A DNA stretch of 64,000 bases from Site-B1 sp963722665 (GCA_963722665.1 CAVRNW010000018.1:1-64000); one strand, 5' to 3'; positions 1-12,444 are shown, counted from the stretch's first letter. Numbers and translations are program-made. The notes: generated by a model not told the origin, from the sequence alone.

Positions 1-3000
1 CACAACAACTGCTGTATCACATAAGGCCGGGTTGCCGTTGTCACAGATCGTGTATTCAAAACTGTCATCGCCAGTAAAGCCTGCCGGTGGTGTGTAAACA
101 TACTCTCCTGTATTAGGATCGATAGTCACAACAACACCTTCTGCCGTAGTTACTGTAGTAGTGGTCACTACTATTGGATCGCCATCTGGATCAAAATCAT
201 TCGACAGTACATTACCTGTTACAGGTGTGTCCTGCTCTGTGCCTGCTGTATCCGCATTGGCTATCGGTGCTTCATTTTCCGGTCCGCCTATCGGTAGTAC
301 CTCAATATAAACCGTAGCTGTATCACAAGCCTGTGGATTACCATCATCACATACTGTATATTCAAAACTGTCCTCGCCTACATAACCCGCTGGTGGTGTG
401 TATTCATACTCACCTGTGTTTGGATCTATCGTTACAACGACACCTTGTGCTGTAGTTACCGTAGTAGTGGTCACTGTCTGTGTATCACCTTCTGCATCAC
501 TGTCATTTGTCAGTACATTACCAGATACGGATGTATCGGCAAAAGTATTGTTGATGTCATTCTCTGCATCGGTCGTGTTTCCTGTGCCGCCTACTGTGAT
601 GTAAACCGTAGCCTGATCGCATGCCTGTGGCGTGCCATCATCACATACACTGTATACAAAACTATCTGTCCCAATAAAGCCATCATTTGGTACATAACTG
701 AAGGTACCATCTGCATTCAATACAAGGGTTCCGTTATCTACATCATCAACCGGAGTCGTATTGACTGTCTGCATATCGCCTTCTGGATCTGAATCATTAT
801 CCAATACATTTCCTGATACCGTTGCTCCCGGTGTGCCGTTATAAGCATCGTCATTGGCAATTGTTATATTTCCATTGTCCGGTGTAACCGTGATCACAAC
901 AACTGCTGTATCACATAAGGCCGGATTGCCGTTGTCACAGATCGTGTATTCAAAACTGTCATCGCCAGTAAAGCCTGCCGGTGGTGTGTAAACATACTCT
1001 CCTGTATTAGGATCGATAGTCACAACAACACCTTCTGCCGTAGTTACCGTAGTAGTGGTCACTACTATTGGATCGCCATCAGGATCAAAATCATTCGACA
1101 ATACATTACCCGTTACAGGTGTGTCCTGCTCTGTGCCTGCTGTATCCGCATTGGCTATCGGTGCTTCATTATCCGGTCCGCCTATCGGTAGTACCTCAAT
1201 ATAAACCGTAGCTGTATCACAAGCCTGTGGATTACCATCATCACATACTGTATATTCAAAACTGTCCTCGCCTACATAACCCGCTGGTGGTGTGTATTCA
1301 TACTCACCTGTGTTTGGATCTATCGTTACAACGACACCTTGTGCTGTAGTTACCGTAGTAGTGGTCACTGTCTGTGTATCACCTTCTGCATCACTGTCAT
1401 TTGTCAGTACATTACCAGATACGGATGTATCGGCAAAAGTATTGTTGATGTCATTCTCTGCATCGGTCGTATTTCCTGTGCCGCCTACTGTGATGTAAAC
1501 CGTAGCCTGATCACATGCCTGTGGCGTGCCATCATCACATACACTGTATACAAAACTGTCTGTACCAATGAAGCCGTCATTTGGTACATAACTGAAGGTA
1601 CCATCTGCATTCAATACAAGGGTTCCGTTATCTACATCATCAACCGGTGTCGTATTGACTGTCTGCATATCGCCTTCAGGATCTGAATCATTATCCAATA
1701 CATTGCCTGATACCGTTGCTCCCGGTGTGCCATTATAAGCATCGTCATTGGCAACTGTTATATTTCCATTGTCCGGTGTAACCGTGATCACAACAACTGC
1801 TGTATCACATAAGGCCGGATTGCCGTTGTCACAGATCGTGTATTCAAAACTGTCATCGCCTGTAAAGCCTGCCGGTGGTGTGTAAACATACTCTCCTGTA
1901 TTAGGATCGATAGTCACAACAACACCTTCTGCCGTAGTTACCGTAGTAGTGGTCACTACTATTGGATCGCCATCAGGATCAAAATCATTCGACAATACAT
2001 TACCCGTTACAGGTGTGTCCTGCTCTGTGCCTGCTGTATCCGCATTGGCTATCGGTGCTTCATTTTCCGGTCCGCCTATCGGTAGTACCTCAATATAAAC
2101 CGTAGCTGTATCACAAGCCTGTGGATTACCATCATCACATACTGTATATTCAAAACTGTCCTCGCCTACATAACCCGCTGGTGGTGTGTATTCATACTCA
2201 CCTGTGTTTGGATCTATCGTTACAACGACACCTTGTGCTGTAGTTACCGTAGTAGTGGTCACTGTCTGTGTATCACCTTCTGCATCACTGTCATTTGTCA
2301 GTACATTACCAGATACGGCTGTATCGACAAAAGTATTGTTGATGTCGTTCTCTGCATCGGTTGTATTTCCTGTGCCGCCTACTGTGATGTAAACCGTAGC
2401 CTGATCGCATGCCTGTGGCGTGCCATCATCACATACGCTGTATACAAAACTATCTGTCCCTGTAAAGCCGTCATTTGGTACATAACTGAAGCTGCCATCT
2501 GCATTCAATACAAGTGTTCCGTTATCTACATCATCAACCGGAGTCGTATTAACTGTCTGCATATCGCCTTCTGGATCTGAATCATTATCCAATACATTCC
2601 CTGATACCGTTGCTCCCGGTGTGCCATTATAAGCATCATCATTGGCTATTGTTATATTTCCATTATCCGGTGTAACCGTGATCACAACAACTGCTGTATC
2701 ACATAAGGCCGGATTGCCGTTGTCACAGATCGTGTATTCAAAACTGTCATCGCCAGTAAAGCCTGCCGGTGGTGTGTAAACATACTCTCCTGTATTAGGA
2801 TCGATAGTCACAACAACACCTTCTGCCGTAGTTACCGTAGTAGTGGTCACTACTATTGGATCGCCATCAGGATCAAAATCATTCGATAATACATTACCTG
2901 TTACAGGTGTGTCCTGCTCTGTGCCTGCTGTATCCGCATTGGCTATCGGTGCTTCATTTTCCGGTCCGCCTATCGGTAGTACCTCAATATAAACCGTAGC

Positions 3001-4146
3001 TGTATCACAAGCCTGTGGATTACCATCATCACATACTGTATATTCAAAACTGTCCTCGCCTACATAACCCGCTGGTGGTGTGTATTCATACTCACCTGTG
3101 TTTGGATCTATCGTTACAACGACACCTTGTGCTGTAGTTACCGTAGTAGTGGTCACTGTCTGTGTATCACCTTCTGCATCACTGTCATTTGTCAGTACAT
3201 TACCAGATACGGATGTATCGGCAAAAGTATTGTTGATGTCGTTCTCTGCATCGGTCGTGTTTCCTGTGCCGCCTACTGTGATGTAAACCGTAGCCTGATC
3301 GCATGCCTGTGGCGTGCCATCATCACATACGCTGTATACAAAACTATCTGTCCCAATAAAGCCGTCATTTGGTACATAACTGAAGGTACCATCTGCATTC
3401 AATACAAGTGTTCCGTTATCTACATCATCAACCGGAGTCGTATTAACTGTCTGCATATCGCCTTCAGGATCTGAATCATTATCCAATACATTACCTGATA
3501 CCGTTGCTCCTGGTGTGCCGTTATAAGCATCATCATTGGCTATTGTTATATTTCCATTATCCGGTGTAACCGTGATCACAACAACTGCTGTATCACATAA
3601 GGCCGGATTGCCGTTGTCACAGATCGTGTATTCAAAACTGTCATCGCCAGTAAAGCCTGCCGGTGGTGTGTAAACATACTCTCCTGTATTAGGATCGATA
3701 GTCACAACAACACCTTCTGCCGTAGTTACCGTAGTAGTGGTCACTACTATTGGATCGCCATCAGGATCAAAATCATTCGATAATACATTACCTGTTACAG
3801 GTGTGTCCTGCTCTGTGCCTGCTGTATCCGCATTGGCTATCGGTGCTTCATTTTCCGGTCCGCCTATCGGTAGTACCTCAATATAAACCGTAGCTGTATC
3901 ACAAGCCTGTGGATTACCATCATCACATACTGTATATTCAAAACTGTCCTCGCCTACATAACCCGCTGGTGGTGTGTATTCATACTCACCTGTGTTTGGA
4001 TCTATCGTTACAACGACACCTTGTGCTGTAGTTACCGTAGTAGTGGTCACTGTCTGTGTATCACCTTCTGCATCACTGTCATTTGTCAGTACATTACCAG
4101 ATACGGATGTATCGGCAAAAGTATTGTTGATGTCGTTCTCTGCATC
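1..4146 (-). repeat. 894-bp tandem super-repeat, 4.6 copies
   Basis: Direct repeats with a period of exactly 894 bp (298 codons), starting at 4146, 3252, 2358, 1464 and 570, the last cut by the window edge. Copies differ by only scattered substitutions. Each encodes three related domains of about 99 residues with the motifs GNVLTNDSDAEGD, GNVLSNDFDPDGD and GNVLDNDSDPEGD. The period is a multiple of three and all copies share one open frame on the minus strand. Plus-strand ORFs here are antisense shadows. Confidence 0.95.
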
Positions 4147-7100
4147 GGTACAATTAGTTAAAATTGTAATTGCAATCGATTCATTACACCCATTTGCGTC
4201 TATTATATTTATTGTATATGTCCCTGCTTGTAAATCGGGAAAAAGACCTGTATTTTGGACAGCACCTCCATCTAAATTAAATAAATAAGGTGATGTTCCT
4301 CCACTAGCATCTATTAGAACAGAACCTAAACTTATATCACAAATGATATCAGTTTGAGATGTTATATCTACAATTAAACTACCTGATGGCTGCACAATAG
4401 TTGCCGTATCTGTAGTAACACAACCATTGACATCTGTAATAGTTACAGTATATGTTCCTGCTGCAAGATTATTTATATCTTCTGTGGTTGCTCCATTATC
4501 CCATGCAAAAGTATATGGAAACGTACCTCCTGATACCGTCAGATCTAAAGATCCTGTCTCTTCTCCAAAACATAATACATTTGATATGGCAATACCTGAT
4601 GATAATTCATTTGGCTCATTAATTGTAGCTGTAGCCTGCACTGTACATAGTGTTACAGTATCTGTGATCGTAATTACATAGGCTCCTGCTGCAAGACCCG
4701 TAATGGTCTGAGTAGTTGCGCCTCCAGGACTCCATGAATAGGTAAATGATCCTGAACCTCCTGTTACATTTGCTGTAGCTGTTCCATCACTGTCTCCATT
4801 ACATGTCGCCGATGTAGCTGTGGCTGTAACTGACAGATTCTGACAACTTCCAGGATTAACCAGTGGTGGTCGTTACTGCTGTACATCCATTGGCATCCGT
4901 TACTGTGACTGTATAATCTCCTGCACTTAATCCAGTTATTCCTTCTGTGGTTTCTCCTCCCGGACTCCATGAATACGTATATGGCGGTGTTCCTCCTGTT
5001 GCAATAGCTGTAGCCGTACCATCTCCTGTAGACTGGACCACTCTCATCTGTCGCTGTAGCAGAAACATTTAAAGCATTTGCCGGTTCTACTATAGTCACA
5101 CTCTCTTCTACCGGAAGACATACTGTACCATCTATGGTAACACTAACTGTGTAAATACCTGCAGTTAATCCTGTAAGAGTACTTGAAGTAACTCCTGAAT
5201 CTACTTGAGGTGGTGTTGTGTTCCATGTAAATGTAAAGGTCCTTGTTGAATCATATCCTGAACTCGCACTTACCGTAGTACTTCCTGTATTATCTCCTGT
5301 ACATAAAACATCTGTAACAGAATCAATGGCAACTATCTGATCACATGTATTGGAACAATCTATTACTACTCCTTGTATAAGGACACAACCATTCGCATCG
5401 GTAATAGTCACTGTATGTGTTCCGTCAGGTAAATTAGTGGCTGTTTCTGTTGTTTGATCTCCTGCACTTGCACTCCATAAATAAGTATATGGCGCTGTTC
5501 CGCCTCCTACTGTGGCTGTAGCCTCTCCATTTTGACAGCCCTGGTCTGTCGTTGCATTCTCCTTGGTTATATTGACGCTTAATGGATTAACCGGTTCATT
5601 CACCACGATTCCATTTTGGTTTAATTGACAACCACTGGCATCTGTAATAATAACATTATATGAACCAGCGGGAAGATTAGAAATATCTTCTGTTGATTCA
5701 CCATTATTCCATGCATAAAAATAAGGTGGTGTACCTCCGGTTACAGTCAAATCAATAGATCCCGTAGAATCTCCTGTGCAAAGCACATCAACTACTGTAG
5801 TAGTCAATGCCATTCCATCATTAGGCTGCATAACAGTTGCAGTATCTGTAGTAACACAACCATTGACATCTGTAATAGTTACAGTATATGTTCCTGCTGC
5901 GAGATTGTTTATATCTTCTGTGGTGGCTCCATTATCCCATGCAAAAGTATATGGAAACGTACCTCCTGATACCGTCAGATCTAAAGATCCTGTCTCTTCT
6001 CCAAAACATAACACATTTGATATGGCAATACCTGATGATAATTCATTTGGCTCATTAATTGTAGCTGTAGCCTGCACTGTACATAGTGTTACAGTATCTG
6101 TGATCGTAATTACATAGGCTCCTGCTGCAAGACCCGTAATGGTCTGAGTAGTTGCTCCTCCTGGACTCCATGAATAGGTAAATGATCCTGAACCTCCTGT
6201 TACATTTGCTGTAGCTGTGCCATCACTGTCTCCATTACATGTCGCCGATGTAGCTGTTGCTGTAACTGACAGATTCTGACAACTTCCCGGATTAACCATG
6301 GTGGTCGTTACCGCTGTACATCCATTGGCATCCGTTACTGTAACCGTATAATCTCCTGCACTTAATCCAGTTATTCCTTCTGTGGTTTCTCCTCCCGGAC
6401 TCCATGAATATGTATATGGAGGTGTTCCTCCTGTTGCAATTGCTGTAGCTGTACCATCTCCCGTAGCTGGTCCACTCTCATCTGTCGCTGTAGCAGAAAC
6501 ATTTAAAGCATTTGCCGGTTCTACTATAGTCACACTCTCTTCTACCGGAAGACATACTGTACCATCAATGGTAACACTAACTGTGTAAATACCTGCAGTT
6601 AATCCTGTAAGAGTACTTGAAGTTACTCCTGAATCTACTTGAGGTGGTGTTGTGTTCCATGTAAATGTAAAGGTCCTTGTTGAATCATATCCTGAACTCG
6701 CACTTACCGTAGTACTTCCTGTATTATCTCCTGTACATAAAACATCTGTAACAGAATCAATGGCAACTATCTGATCACATGTATTGGAACAATCTATTAC
6801 TACTCCTTGTATAAGGACACAACCATTCGCATCGGTAATAGTCACTGTATGTGTTCCGTCTGGTAAATTAGTGGCTGTTTCTGTTGTTTGATCTCCTGCA
6901 CTTGCACTCCATAAATATGTATATGGAGCCGTGCCGCCTCCTACTGTGGCTGTAGCCTCTCCATTTTGACAGCCCTGGTCTGTCGTTGCATTCTCCTTGG
7001 TTATATTGACGCTTAATGCTTCAGGCTCCAATAAAGTTACACTTGCAGAAGCCGAATTTCCGAGAGAATCTATTAATTCAATGGTGTAATACACCTGCAG

Positions 7101-9709
7101 GTAAATCATTAAATACCGGACTGGATTGCGCGGGTACCTCCATTTGCACTGAATTGATAAGGCGGAACACCTCCACTGGCTGAAACGTTAATTTCTCCAG
7201 TAGACTCTCCATTACATAATATATCTGTTTTATCATCAATGGTTATAGTTGGTTCAACTCCATCAACAAAGTCATTCCCGCAAGTCGACATTAAATTAAT
7301 GGTACGCGTAATTAAATTATCATTAGCTCCATCAACATCTGAAACTGAGATATAACCGTCAGGATCATTTTCACGAATTTCATATATAACATCTACTAAA
7401 GCCTCAGGTATAGTGGCTGTTGCTTTATAATTACCTGATGCATCAGTTGTTAAGGATTGAGCACTACCATCAGAGCCTGTTATATTAACATTAACTCCTG
7501 CAAGAGGATTGTTATCAATATCTTTCACCTGTCCACAAATAACCGGATAGGTTACTAAAACAGAATTCGGATTAAGATAATTCGCACTATCCATATCTAA
7601 TGAATAATAGCGATCACTATTACCTCCTATTTTTCCAATTCTATAGGTAAGAGATGACTTATTTTCAAAATAGTTACTATAAGTATACTTAGGATCCAAT
7701 GAAACATCACCTCCTGGAGCTGTTGTTGTGTTGATAGCCTGACCTCGAACTAATGTCGCAGTTTGCGTAAGATTTAACACGGTATTATTAGAAACAAAAT
7801 AAGCATCAGGTAAACTAATTTCGGCATATTCTCTGGTATTGGCTCCATCACCATCAATATCATAAGGAGAAGCAAAATAAGATATGACTACTTCATCTCC
7901 ATAATTACCCCCACCTTCTACAAAAGTGATACTGAAAAGAACACTCTGATCGTTATTGTTTGTGCTATTAATTCTTGGTTGAAATGCTTCTTGTAAACCG
8001 GAAGATGTTACATCAATATTTAAAAGAGAAGCGCCTCCATTAAACTGTTCAACTTTAACTAAAGCATCAACTGTTGTACCATAAGGATTATTTGGGAAGA
8101 CATTAGCGAAACGATATACAGCACCAACAGATAATGCAGAGCCTGTAATTAACTGTGGATTTGCAAAATTTGAATTATCATAGAAAGGTGAACAATCACA
8201 TGACCTTGGTGTTGGTTCTGGAATGTAAGGCATTATCCTTATTAACCAAGATTTAAATGAAATTCTACCACATGAATCAGTGACTTTTACACGCACATTA
8301 CAATCTTGGGTTGTTGAAATAAAACCCGCAGTAAAAACAGGATTTCTTATGGACGAATCACTAAAACTACCGGAAGGGCAAGTCGAAGACCATTCATAAG
8401 ATACAATGTTGTTGTTTGTTGCGGTACTTGTTACATCAAATTGTATTGATTCACCGCTTACAACCAATGATGGTATAGATCCATTATCTAAAATCACAGG
8501 TGCTTTTTCCGCAGGAGCTTCAAATGAAAAATTGAAAAATACTCTTTGAGCAGCTACATTTTCTGCTTCAGAACCATTCTTTAATTCATGTCCGCCTTCA
8601 TATAGCACCATCCCTCTGCTAGAGTCACCAAATGCTCGTCCATAAGCAATCAATGCAGCTTTACCAGGAGAATCTCCTTCAAGAACATTTTCTTGATTTG
8701 GATCCCAAACTGCCACTTTTGTTGTACTTCTCCAATTCCCTGTTGGATATGGCATATATATTTGTTCAGATCCGCCTTTATGAGCTTTATCTGTTCTTCC
8801 TATAAACTGCATCATTGGGTCGGTTGGAAAATCATTTAAATAGGGTGTAAGCCCGGATGCATCTTTATGATCGCCATGATCTATTAATCCATAACCATCG
8901 AATTCACCAGGATAAATTGTTGGGTTTTCAGCTAAAAAATTTGTTCTGATATTTGTATTAGTCGGATCAAAATCTCCCTCTAAATTGGAAACCGCTTGAC
9001 AACCGGCCCAAATCCAGCCAGAGTTCCCTCCATTTGCAATAGACTCATTCCAATCCAAAAGGGGATTTCCAAAACCTTCCCAATCAGGATCTGCATGAGG
9101 TATAATAAAAATATCCTCACATGAGGTTAGACCACTAGGCAAGGAAGTATAATAATCAGAAACTGGGATTTCTGCATTCTGCAGATATTTCTTAGCGATA
9201 CCATCGTTAATTTCATTAAGAACCCATGTAACTCCAAAGGTTAATTCCCTGTAAACCGGAACAGAAACTGAAGATTGGGTTGTATAGGTTACAACACCTT
9301 TTGCCTTCCATGTATTTATTACCGAAATAATATCATTGCTCAGATACTCCTTTGAAATAATAAATGGCCCGCCTCTAAAATTTCTACCATCAACGGTAAA
9401 ATCTATTCCGTCTTTAACTTTTAAAGGATTAATAGACCAGATCACGGGTGTACTGTAATATTTTAATAAAGAATGAACCAATCCATATGGTTTGATCCCA
9501 TTATTTATGGTTTGTGGAACAACCCCCATATCAATTATTATCGAACCTTCTGGTAGATTAATGTTCTCTGTTTGAAAAGAAACAGAATTGGAAATGTTAT
9601 TAGGAATTGGATCTAATCCGTAAACCAACGTTGAAAAGACCATTAGTATATATATACTTATTGTTGATATAGATCTTTTTAACAGGCTTGTTAAAGTAAT
9701 AGTTTTCAT
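1..9709 (-). CDS. Giant SprB/cadherin-repeat surface adhesin (3' end outside window, four frameshifts)
   Basis: One reading frame restored by removing four single inserted bases (near 7130, 7090, 5036 and 4862). It is then open to the left edge, so the C-terminus is missing. Seen in order: signal peptide (about residues 1-31); a globular region (about 50-400) with IPHADPDW, a GWIWAGCQAVS turn around C237 and an EGGH motif at H374, resembling a class I glutamine-amidotransferase-like fold (inference); a PKD-like domain (about 404-495); an unassigned beta region; a CnaB/carboxypeptidase-regulatory-like domain beginning VICGQVKD; SprB-type repeats with the motif GGTPPYTYSWSPGG...GLSAGDYTVTVTDANGC; then cadherin-like 'tandem-95' domains with NVLxNDxDxxGD motifs that probably bind calcium. 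Such proteins are exported by T9SS in gliding or adherent flavobacteria. The T9SS tail, if present, lies beyond the window. Function as an adhesin is inferred from architecture. Confidence 0.85.
4390..7016 (-). repeat. Internal 1.43-kb duplication of SprB-type repeats
   Basis: The block beginning LSVNITKENATTDQGC (near 7015) recurs near 5580 at an offset of 1434 bp (478 codons). Further down the offset is 1436 bp because the lower copy carries two extra bases (near 5036 and 4862), and both break its frame. Each copy holds several SprB-type repeats (about 80 residues, ending in TVTITDANGC-like motifs). The duplication is nearly identical, so it is recent or kept homogeneous. Confidence 0.85.
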
Positions 9710-10532
9710 ATGCCCTATATTTATTCAATGGATTAATAAAGTTTAAACCAATACATATCCTAAGGCGGAAACATTGACAAGCAACGCAGCAGATTAAATT
9801 ATGAAATAGATCTGAGGGAATTATTTCTTAGGAATCTGGATTCCTTTTAATTTATATATTTTGACAAATATTACTCTTTTTTTGTTTTTATTACAATTCT
9901 ATTACTACTCATTAATTCTCAATAGTTTCATTTCCGTTTAAAGGAAAATTATGTCTGTTAATTTACTAAAATGTAGGTTTTTTCTTAATATTCTATTCAG
10001 TTTTTGAATGAATAACACTTGGTTATATTAAAAACCCAAAACCATAAAACAAGCAACTATTTCACTATAGATCAGGGCACATCAGTTGTAATTATAGGGG
10101 AAACCTAACATAATGTTTTCGAATTGTCAAATATATGTGCCGAATCAAGTGAATTATTCGTTGAAATGATAGAATGAGTCTAAATAATCGCCGAACAACT
10201 TACAAATATTAATTAATTATTCGTGGTATTTAAACCAAAATGACAGACCGTAAATGGTTAAATATTAACAACCTATAACTTATATCGTTATCATTTTTTT
10301 GGAATTGTACATTTAAAAATAATTGTTGAAATCACATTACTAAATAGTTTTATTTTCCAATCCTGAAATAGGTTAGTTTAGACCAGAAAATAATCCTTTT
10401 TAAATTCATTGATAATTAACCGCTATAAAATGCATAAAATTATCTTAGGCTGTATTTGGTAATCAAATATATAATTGTAAATTTGCAAACTCTTTTAAAG
10501 AGAGGAATGTTTAATAAGAAAAAATATTTAAT
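9710..10532. other. 823-bp intergenic region
   Basis: Very AT-rich spacer between the divergent adhesin and rplM genes. I see no ORF with family features, no tRNA and no clear repeat. Its right end carries the rplM promoter. The adhesin promoter should lie at its left end, but no good TAnnTTTG match was found there. Confidence 0.6.
10455..10485 (+). promoter_or_regulatory. Bacteroidota-type promoter for rplM operon
   Basis: TTTG at 10455-10458, a 19-bp spacer, then TAAATTTG at 10478-10485. This matches the Bacteroidota -33/-7 consensus TTTG-N19-TAnnTTTG exactly. It lies 48 bp upstream of the rplM start. Confidence 0.8.
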
Positions 10533-10988
10533 GTGGACACATTAAGCTACAAAACAATTTCAGCCAATAAAGCTACTGTTAATAAGGAGTGGGTTTTAGT
10601 AGATGCTGCAGAACAACCATTAGGGCGTTTAGCCTCTAAAGTTGCTAAACTTTTAAGAGGAAAGCATAAACCTAATTTTACACCACACGTTGATTGCGGA
10701 GACAATGTAATTGTTATAAATGCAGAAAAGATCAGCTTATCCGGTAATAAATGGAATGATAAATCCTATATTCGTCATACAGGGTATCCAGGTGGTCAAA
10801 AAAGTTTATCTGCTAAAGAAATGTTTGGTAAGGATCCAGCAAGAATGGTCGAAAAATCAGTTAAAGGTATGCTGCCAAAAAATAAATTAGGTGCTGATCT
10901 TTTCCGGAATTTGAATGTTGTTGTTGGTTCAGAACATTCTCATGAAGCTCAAAAGCCAAAAACAATAAACTTAAACGAATTTAAATAG
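10533..10988 (+). CDS. rplM: 50S ribosomal protein L13 (uL13)
   Basis: 151 aa, the normal length for bacterial L13. It contains the family signatures VDAAEQPLGRLASKVAKLLRGK near the N-terminus and GYPGGQKSLSAKEMFGKDP in the middle. L13 binds 23S rRNA early in 50S assembly. The start is GTG at 10533, the only reasonable start giving the usual N-terminus; there is no clear Shine-Dalgarno, as is usual in this phylum. It is followed after 1 bp by rpsI, the conserved L13-S9 pair, and is driven by the consensus promoter just upstream. Confidence 0.97.
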   Translation: MDTLSYKTISANKATVNKEWVLVDAAEQPLGRLASKVAKLLRGKHKPNFTPHVDCGDNVIVINAEKISLSGNKWNDKSYIRHTGYPGGQKSLSAKEMFGKDPARMVEKSVKGMLPKNKLGADLFRNLNVVVGSEHSHEAQKPKTINLNEFK

Positions 10989-10989
10989 G

Positions 10990-11376
10990 ATGGAAGTAAT
11001 TCACAAAATTGGCCGAAGAAAAACGGCAGTTGCCCGTGTATACCTTTCAAAAGGAAAAGGAAAATTCACAGTAAACAAAAAAGATCTGGATACGTACTTT
11101 CCAACTGCAACATTACAATATAAAGTAAATCAGCCATTAGCAATGACTAATAATGAGAAAAGCTTTGATATAAGTGTAAATGTATTTGGTGGCGGAATTA
11201 CTGGTCAGGCCGAAGCTATCCGTTTAGCGTTATCAAGAGCAATGTGCGAATTGGATGAAGAAAACAGAAGCATCTTAAAACCTGAGGGACTGTTAACAAG
11301 AGACCCTAGAATGGTTGAACGTAAAAAATTCGGACAGAAGAAAGCTCGTAAGAAATTCCAGTTCTCTAAACGTTAG
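10990..11376 (+). CDS. rpsI: 30S ribosomal protein S9 (uS9)
   Basis: 128 aa. It starts with the S9 signature GRRKTAVARVYL and ends in the basic tail RKKFGQKKARKKFQFSKR, whose last residues contact P-site tRNA in known ribosomes. GGGITGQAEAIRLALSRA is the conserved central motif. Co-transcribed with rplM (1-bp gap). A 210-bp spacer separates it from rpsB. Confidence 0.97.
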   Translation: MEVIHKIGRRKTAVARVYLSKGKGKFTVNKKDLDTYFPTATLQYKVNQPLAMTNNEKSFDISVNVFGGGITGQAEAIRLALSRAMCELDEENRSILKPEGLLTRDPRMVERKKFGQKKARKKFQFSKR

Positions 11377-11586
11377 AATTCTGAATTCGATTCAATGTCT
11401 GTTTTTCAGATATCTAAATCGGATTCTTATAAAAAGTTCATTATTTAATAAACCAGTTATTGTTATCTATGACCTTCCCAGTAGATTTCGGAAGATCAAG
11501 ATTTAGTTTAGCATCTAAATGGTTAAGGCCTTAATTATTAAGCCACTTGATCATTGCTAATCAACAGAACGTAAACTATCACAAAA

Positions 11587-12420
11587 ATGGAAAAAAACGA
11601 AGTAAAAGAATTACTTGACGCAGGTGTACATTTTGGACACTTAACGCGTAAATGGGATCCAAACATGGCTCCTTACATTTATATGGAGCGCAACGGTATC
11701 CATATAATCAACCTCTACAAAACAGCTGCTAAAATTGAAGAAGCTTCAAAAGCCTTAAGTAAAATTGCGGCTTCAGGAAGAAAAATTTTATTTGTAGCTA
11801 CTAAAAAACAAGCTAAGGACATTGTAGCTGAGAAGGCAGGAAATGTAAACATGCCTTACATTACAGAAAGATGGCCTGGAGGAATGCTTACAAACTTTGT
11901 AACTATCAGAAAAGCTGTTAAAAAAATGGCATCCATCGATAGAATGAAAAAAGATGGAACCTTCTTAACACTTTCAAAAAAAGAACGTCTGCAGGTAGAT
12001 CGTTTAAGAGCAAAATTAGAAAAGAACCTTGGTTCTATTTCTGATATGACTCGCCTACCCGGTGCTTTATTCGTGGTAGATATCAAACGTGAACATATCG
12101 CAATAAAAGAAGCACAAAAATTAAACATTCCAATTTTCGCAATGGTAGATACAAACTCAGACCCTAGACAGGTTGATTATGTTATTCCTGCAAATGACGA
12201 TGCTTCAAAATCTATCCATAAAATACTTAGTGATGTAACCGACGCTATTTCTCGAGGTTTATCAGAAAGAAAAGCTGAAAAGGAAGGTGCTGATGAAACA
12301 TCAAATGAAGTCGTCAAAAAACCGGCTGCTTCCAAAGAAGAAAAGCCAGTTGCTTCAAAAGAAAAAAAACCAGTTACTTCCAAAAAAGAAGAACCAGCTG
12401 CTTCCAAAGAAGAAGAATAG
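11587..12420 (+). CDS. rpsB: 30S ribosomal protein S2 (uS2) with extended charged tail
   Basis: 277 aa. S2 signatures include LLDAGVHFGHLTRKWDPNMAPYI at the N-terminus, FVATKKQAKDIV, and PGALFVVDIKREHIAI. Residues from about 235 form a low-complexity K/E/A/S tail built from repeats of the type PxASKxEK; this tail is an addition beyond the conserved S2 fold. S2 is placed late in 30S assembly and binds S1 in other bacteria. It is followed by a hairpin terminator and then tsf, the usual S2-EF-Ts order. Confidence 0.97.
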   Translation: MEKNEVKELLDAGVHFGHLTRKWDPNMAPYIYMERNGIHIINLYKTAAKIEEASKALSKIAASGRKILFVATKKQAKDIVAEKAGNVNMPYITERWPGGMLTNFVTIRKAVKKMASIDRMKKDGTFLTLSKKERLQVDRLRAKLEKNLGSISDMTRLPGALFVVDIKREHIAIKEAQKLNIPIFAMVDTNSDPRQVDYVIPANDDASKSIHKILSDVTDAISRGLSERKAEKEGADETSNEVVKKPAASKEEKPVASKEKKPVTSKKEEPAASKEEE

Positions 12421-12444
12421 AATTAAATAAATTAATACAAATTG

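Noticed and set aside
1..4146. CRISPR-like direct repeats
   Set aside because: The repeat unit is 894 bp, with no short repeats alternating with unique spacers. It is a coding repeat.
398..4288. Regular plus-strand ORFs of 68 and 115 codons recurring every 894 bp
   Set aside because: They are antisense to the continuous minus-strand adhesin frame and recur only because the DNA repeats. Their translations have no family features.
4427..6588. Plus-strand ORFs within the SprB-repeat block
   Set aside because: They lie opposite the SprB coding frame, duplicate with the 1434-bp repeat, and lack recognisable domains.
11315..11506. 63-codon ORF overlapping the end of rpsI
   Set aside because: It is an out-of-frame read of the basic rpsI tail plus AT-rich spacer, with no promoter or motif.
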